NCBI RefSeq assembly: GCF_002760435.1
Contig: NZ_AUUU01000009.1
Span: 1-64,000 of the forward strand
Source of the DNA: Clostridium sp. LS
GTDB lineage: Bacteria; Bacillota; Clostridia; Clostridiales; Clostridiaceae
Length of the DNA: 64,000 nt
Direction: 5' to 3'
A program made the position numbers and the translations under genes. This document shows positions 62,781 through 64,000 of this stretch, one piece after another (the first letter of the stretch is position 1; each line of letters begins with the position of its first letter). The notes beneath the pieces were generated by a model. That model was given only the letters and a program-made list of their open reading frames with translations. It ran no database searches and had not been told where the DNA came from.

Positions 62781-63707
62781 ATGAAAATAGAACGTCTAAT
62801 TGCAATCATTATGCTTCTTTTAGAAAGAGAAACAGTACCCACTAGTGAACTGGCTGAAAAGCTGGAAGTAAGTAGGAGGACCATTTTCAGAGATATTGAC
62901 GCTTTAAATATTGCTGGAATGCCTATTATGGTAACTAGAGGTTCTATGGGTGGAGTAAGTTTGATGAAATCTTACAAAGTTGACAAAAAATTATTTACTC
63001 CCAAAGATGTTCAAAGCTTAATAACTGGCTTACAAAGTTATAATCAGCTATTAGAAAATAAGGAAATCGCTAATACGTTGATCAAATTGCAGAGCATGAT
63101 GGATGAAAATGATTTATTAAAGCAAAATAATAATCAGAATTTTTTAATAGATTTAGAACTTAATGAGGGAAACCGCTCGCTGCGAAGTGTATTGAAAACT
63201 ATAGAGAGAGCAATGAATGAAAAAAGATATTTGTTATTCAGTTACATAGATAAAAATGGTGATCAGACTTCCCGTAAAGTTGAACCTTATAAGGTAGTAT
63301 TTAAAGAAAGCAAATGGTATTTACAAGCCTTTAGTACTGAACGAAATGATTATAGGATATTTAAGTTAGCTAGAATGAATGAGGTACGTGTATCAGAAGC
63401 TAATTTTGAGCCAAGAGATTTTGTACCATTGCCTATGGATGGTACAGATTGGATAACAAAAGAAGTAGTACCGGTAATTATTAGAATAGATAAATCTTTA
63501 AAAGATAGAATTATAGAGCGATTTGGAGAGGATAACATCATTGCACGAGATGAAGATAACTACATTGCTAAATATCCTATTGTAGATAATGAAGAAGGAT
63601 ATAATGTACTACTTAAGTTTGGTAATAAATGTGAAATTATTGAACCCACAAGTGTTAGAGAAAATTTTAAAAAATACTTAATGGAGGTTATGGATATATA
63701 CAAATAA
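62781..63707 (+). CDS. YafY-type HTH-WYL transcriptional regulator
   Basis: 308 aa from ATG 62781 (GAGGTG about 9 bp upstream; the GTG at 62769 overlaps that site). An N-terminal HTH_11 (PTSELAEKLEVSRRTIFRDID), a WYL domain (about 140-215; RKVEPYKVVFKESKWYLQAF, DYRIFKLARM) and a C-terminal WCX region. It is a ligand-responsive regulator, probably of the divergent GyrI-like gene. Confidence 0.9.
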   Translation: MKIERLIAIIMLLLERETVPTSELAEKLEVSRRTIFRDIDALNIAGMPIMVTRGSMGGVSLMKSYKVDKKLFTPKDVQSLITGLQSYNQLLENKEIANTLIKLQSMMDENDLLKQNNNQNFLIDLELNEGNRSLRSVLKTIERAMNEKRYLLFSYIDKNGDQTSRKVEPYKVVFKESKWYLQAFSTERNDYRIFKLARMNEVRVSEANFEPRDFVPLPMDGTDWITKEVVPVIIRIDKSLKDRIIERFGEDNIIARDEDNYIAKYPIVDNEEGYNVLLKFGNKCEIIEPTSVRENFKKYLMEVMDIYK

Positions 63708-63801
63708 GTTTTCAATATATGCATTAACTATATTAAGATTCGAAAATATGACCGATGAATGATTGGATTTTATTGCGGCTTGGAGAAAAGGATATATTTA
63801 T

Positions 63802-63853
63802 TTAGGTTGTTGAATAAATAATTTTTACAAATTTTGTTTACTCAACAACCTAA
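63802..63853. terminator. Hairpin after the WYL regulator
   Basis: Perfect 12-bp arms TTAGGTTGTTGA / TCAACAACCTAA around an AT loop; no strong T-run follows. Confidence 0.6.
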
Positions 63854-63868
63854 TAATTATATAAAGTA

Positions 63869-63900
63869 GTGGATTTTTAAGGATATGCTTTAAATCCACA
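63869..63900. repeat. Short hairpin repeat, copy 3
   Basis: GTGGATTTTTAAGGATATGC followed by TTTAAATCCAC: here the arms GTGGATTT/AAATCCAC pair perfectly. The remaining bases to 64000 contain no gene. Confidence 0.55.
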
Positions 63901-64000
63901 AGAATCTAAGATTTTGGATTTTTGTGGATTATGCATTTTAATTCATATATATTGGTGATTCTTGATTATAAAAGGAAATAATATTAATTATTATTGCAAA

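Overview
The window is low-GC DNA with AAGGAGG-type ribosome binding sites. It carries a tmRNA tag ending EDNFAIAA and many spore-former-type signalling genes, and best fits Clostridium sensu stricto (solventogenic or butyricum-like). This is inferred from sequence character and gene content; no database search was possible.

Layout: (1) 1-6000 is chromosome: the end of a glutamate-synthase-small-subunit-like gene, a YczE-like membrane protein, and a four-gene operon pairing a chemoreceptor with a partner-switching cascade (RsbW-like kinase, STAS antagonist, PAS-PP2C phosphatase). (2) 6074-6719 is ssrA (tmRNA), whose T-loop is interrupted by a 289-nt ORF-less group I intron. (3) 6708-54722 is a 48,002-bp genomic island integrated at the 3' end of ssrA by a large serine recombinase, bounded by a 13-bp direct repeat (attL 6708-6720, attR 54710-54722). 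Rejoining the two ends in silico restores a plausible native C-terminus to the recombinase, which gives the boundaries to the base. (4) 54723-64000 is chromosome again: the displaced ssrA terminator, a LAGLIDADG endonuclease gene that would sit directly behind ssrA in the empty site, a beta-glucoside PTS operon, a TetR/flavoprotein locus, a gene-remnant zone with short repeats, and a GyrI-like/WYL regulator pair.

Within the island the left end holds the recombinase, an S24-type repressor with its operator, small early genes, a primase/helicase-like ATPase and a satellite-like replication origin (iterons in opposite orientation flanking an AT-rich core). Next comes a cassette bordered by about 75-bp direct repeats. 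It holds six genes for GDP-mannose supply and mannoside synthesis or phosphorolysis (GH130, sugar nucleotidyltransferase, GT4, alpha/alpha-barrel protein, phosphomannomutase, ManA) behind a strong promoter carrying a perfect CIRCE (HrcA heat-shock) operator. A second Rep-like gene and an RNase H-SWIM fusion follow. The right 31 kb is a defence island: a type III-like restriction-modification cluster with an added PLD-SNF2 helicase and DUF4391 protein; a Gabija system whose gajB is broken by one in-frame stop; a DUF4258/YgiT-type toxin-antitoxin-like pair with an ImmA/IrrE protease; a three-gene pPIWI-RE module (Piwi-like protein, REase, DinG-like Fe-S helicase); a WYL-controlled HNH-membrane/YkgJ/glycine-zipper cassette I cannot assign; and a DUF262 pair of GmrSD type. 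I see no conjugation, capsid or terminase genes, so the island is probably mobilised by helpers or as a satellite.

The most interesting items are the pPIWI-RE module, the ssrA intron/endonuclease/island arrangement, the heat-shock-controlled mannoside cassette, the satellite-like origin and the unassigned WYL cassette.
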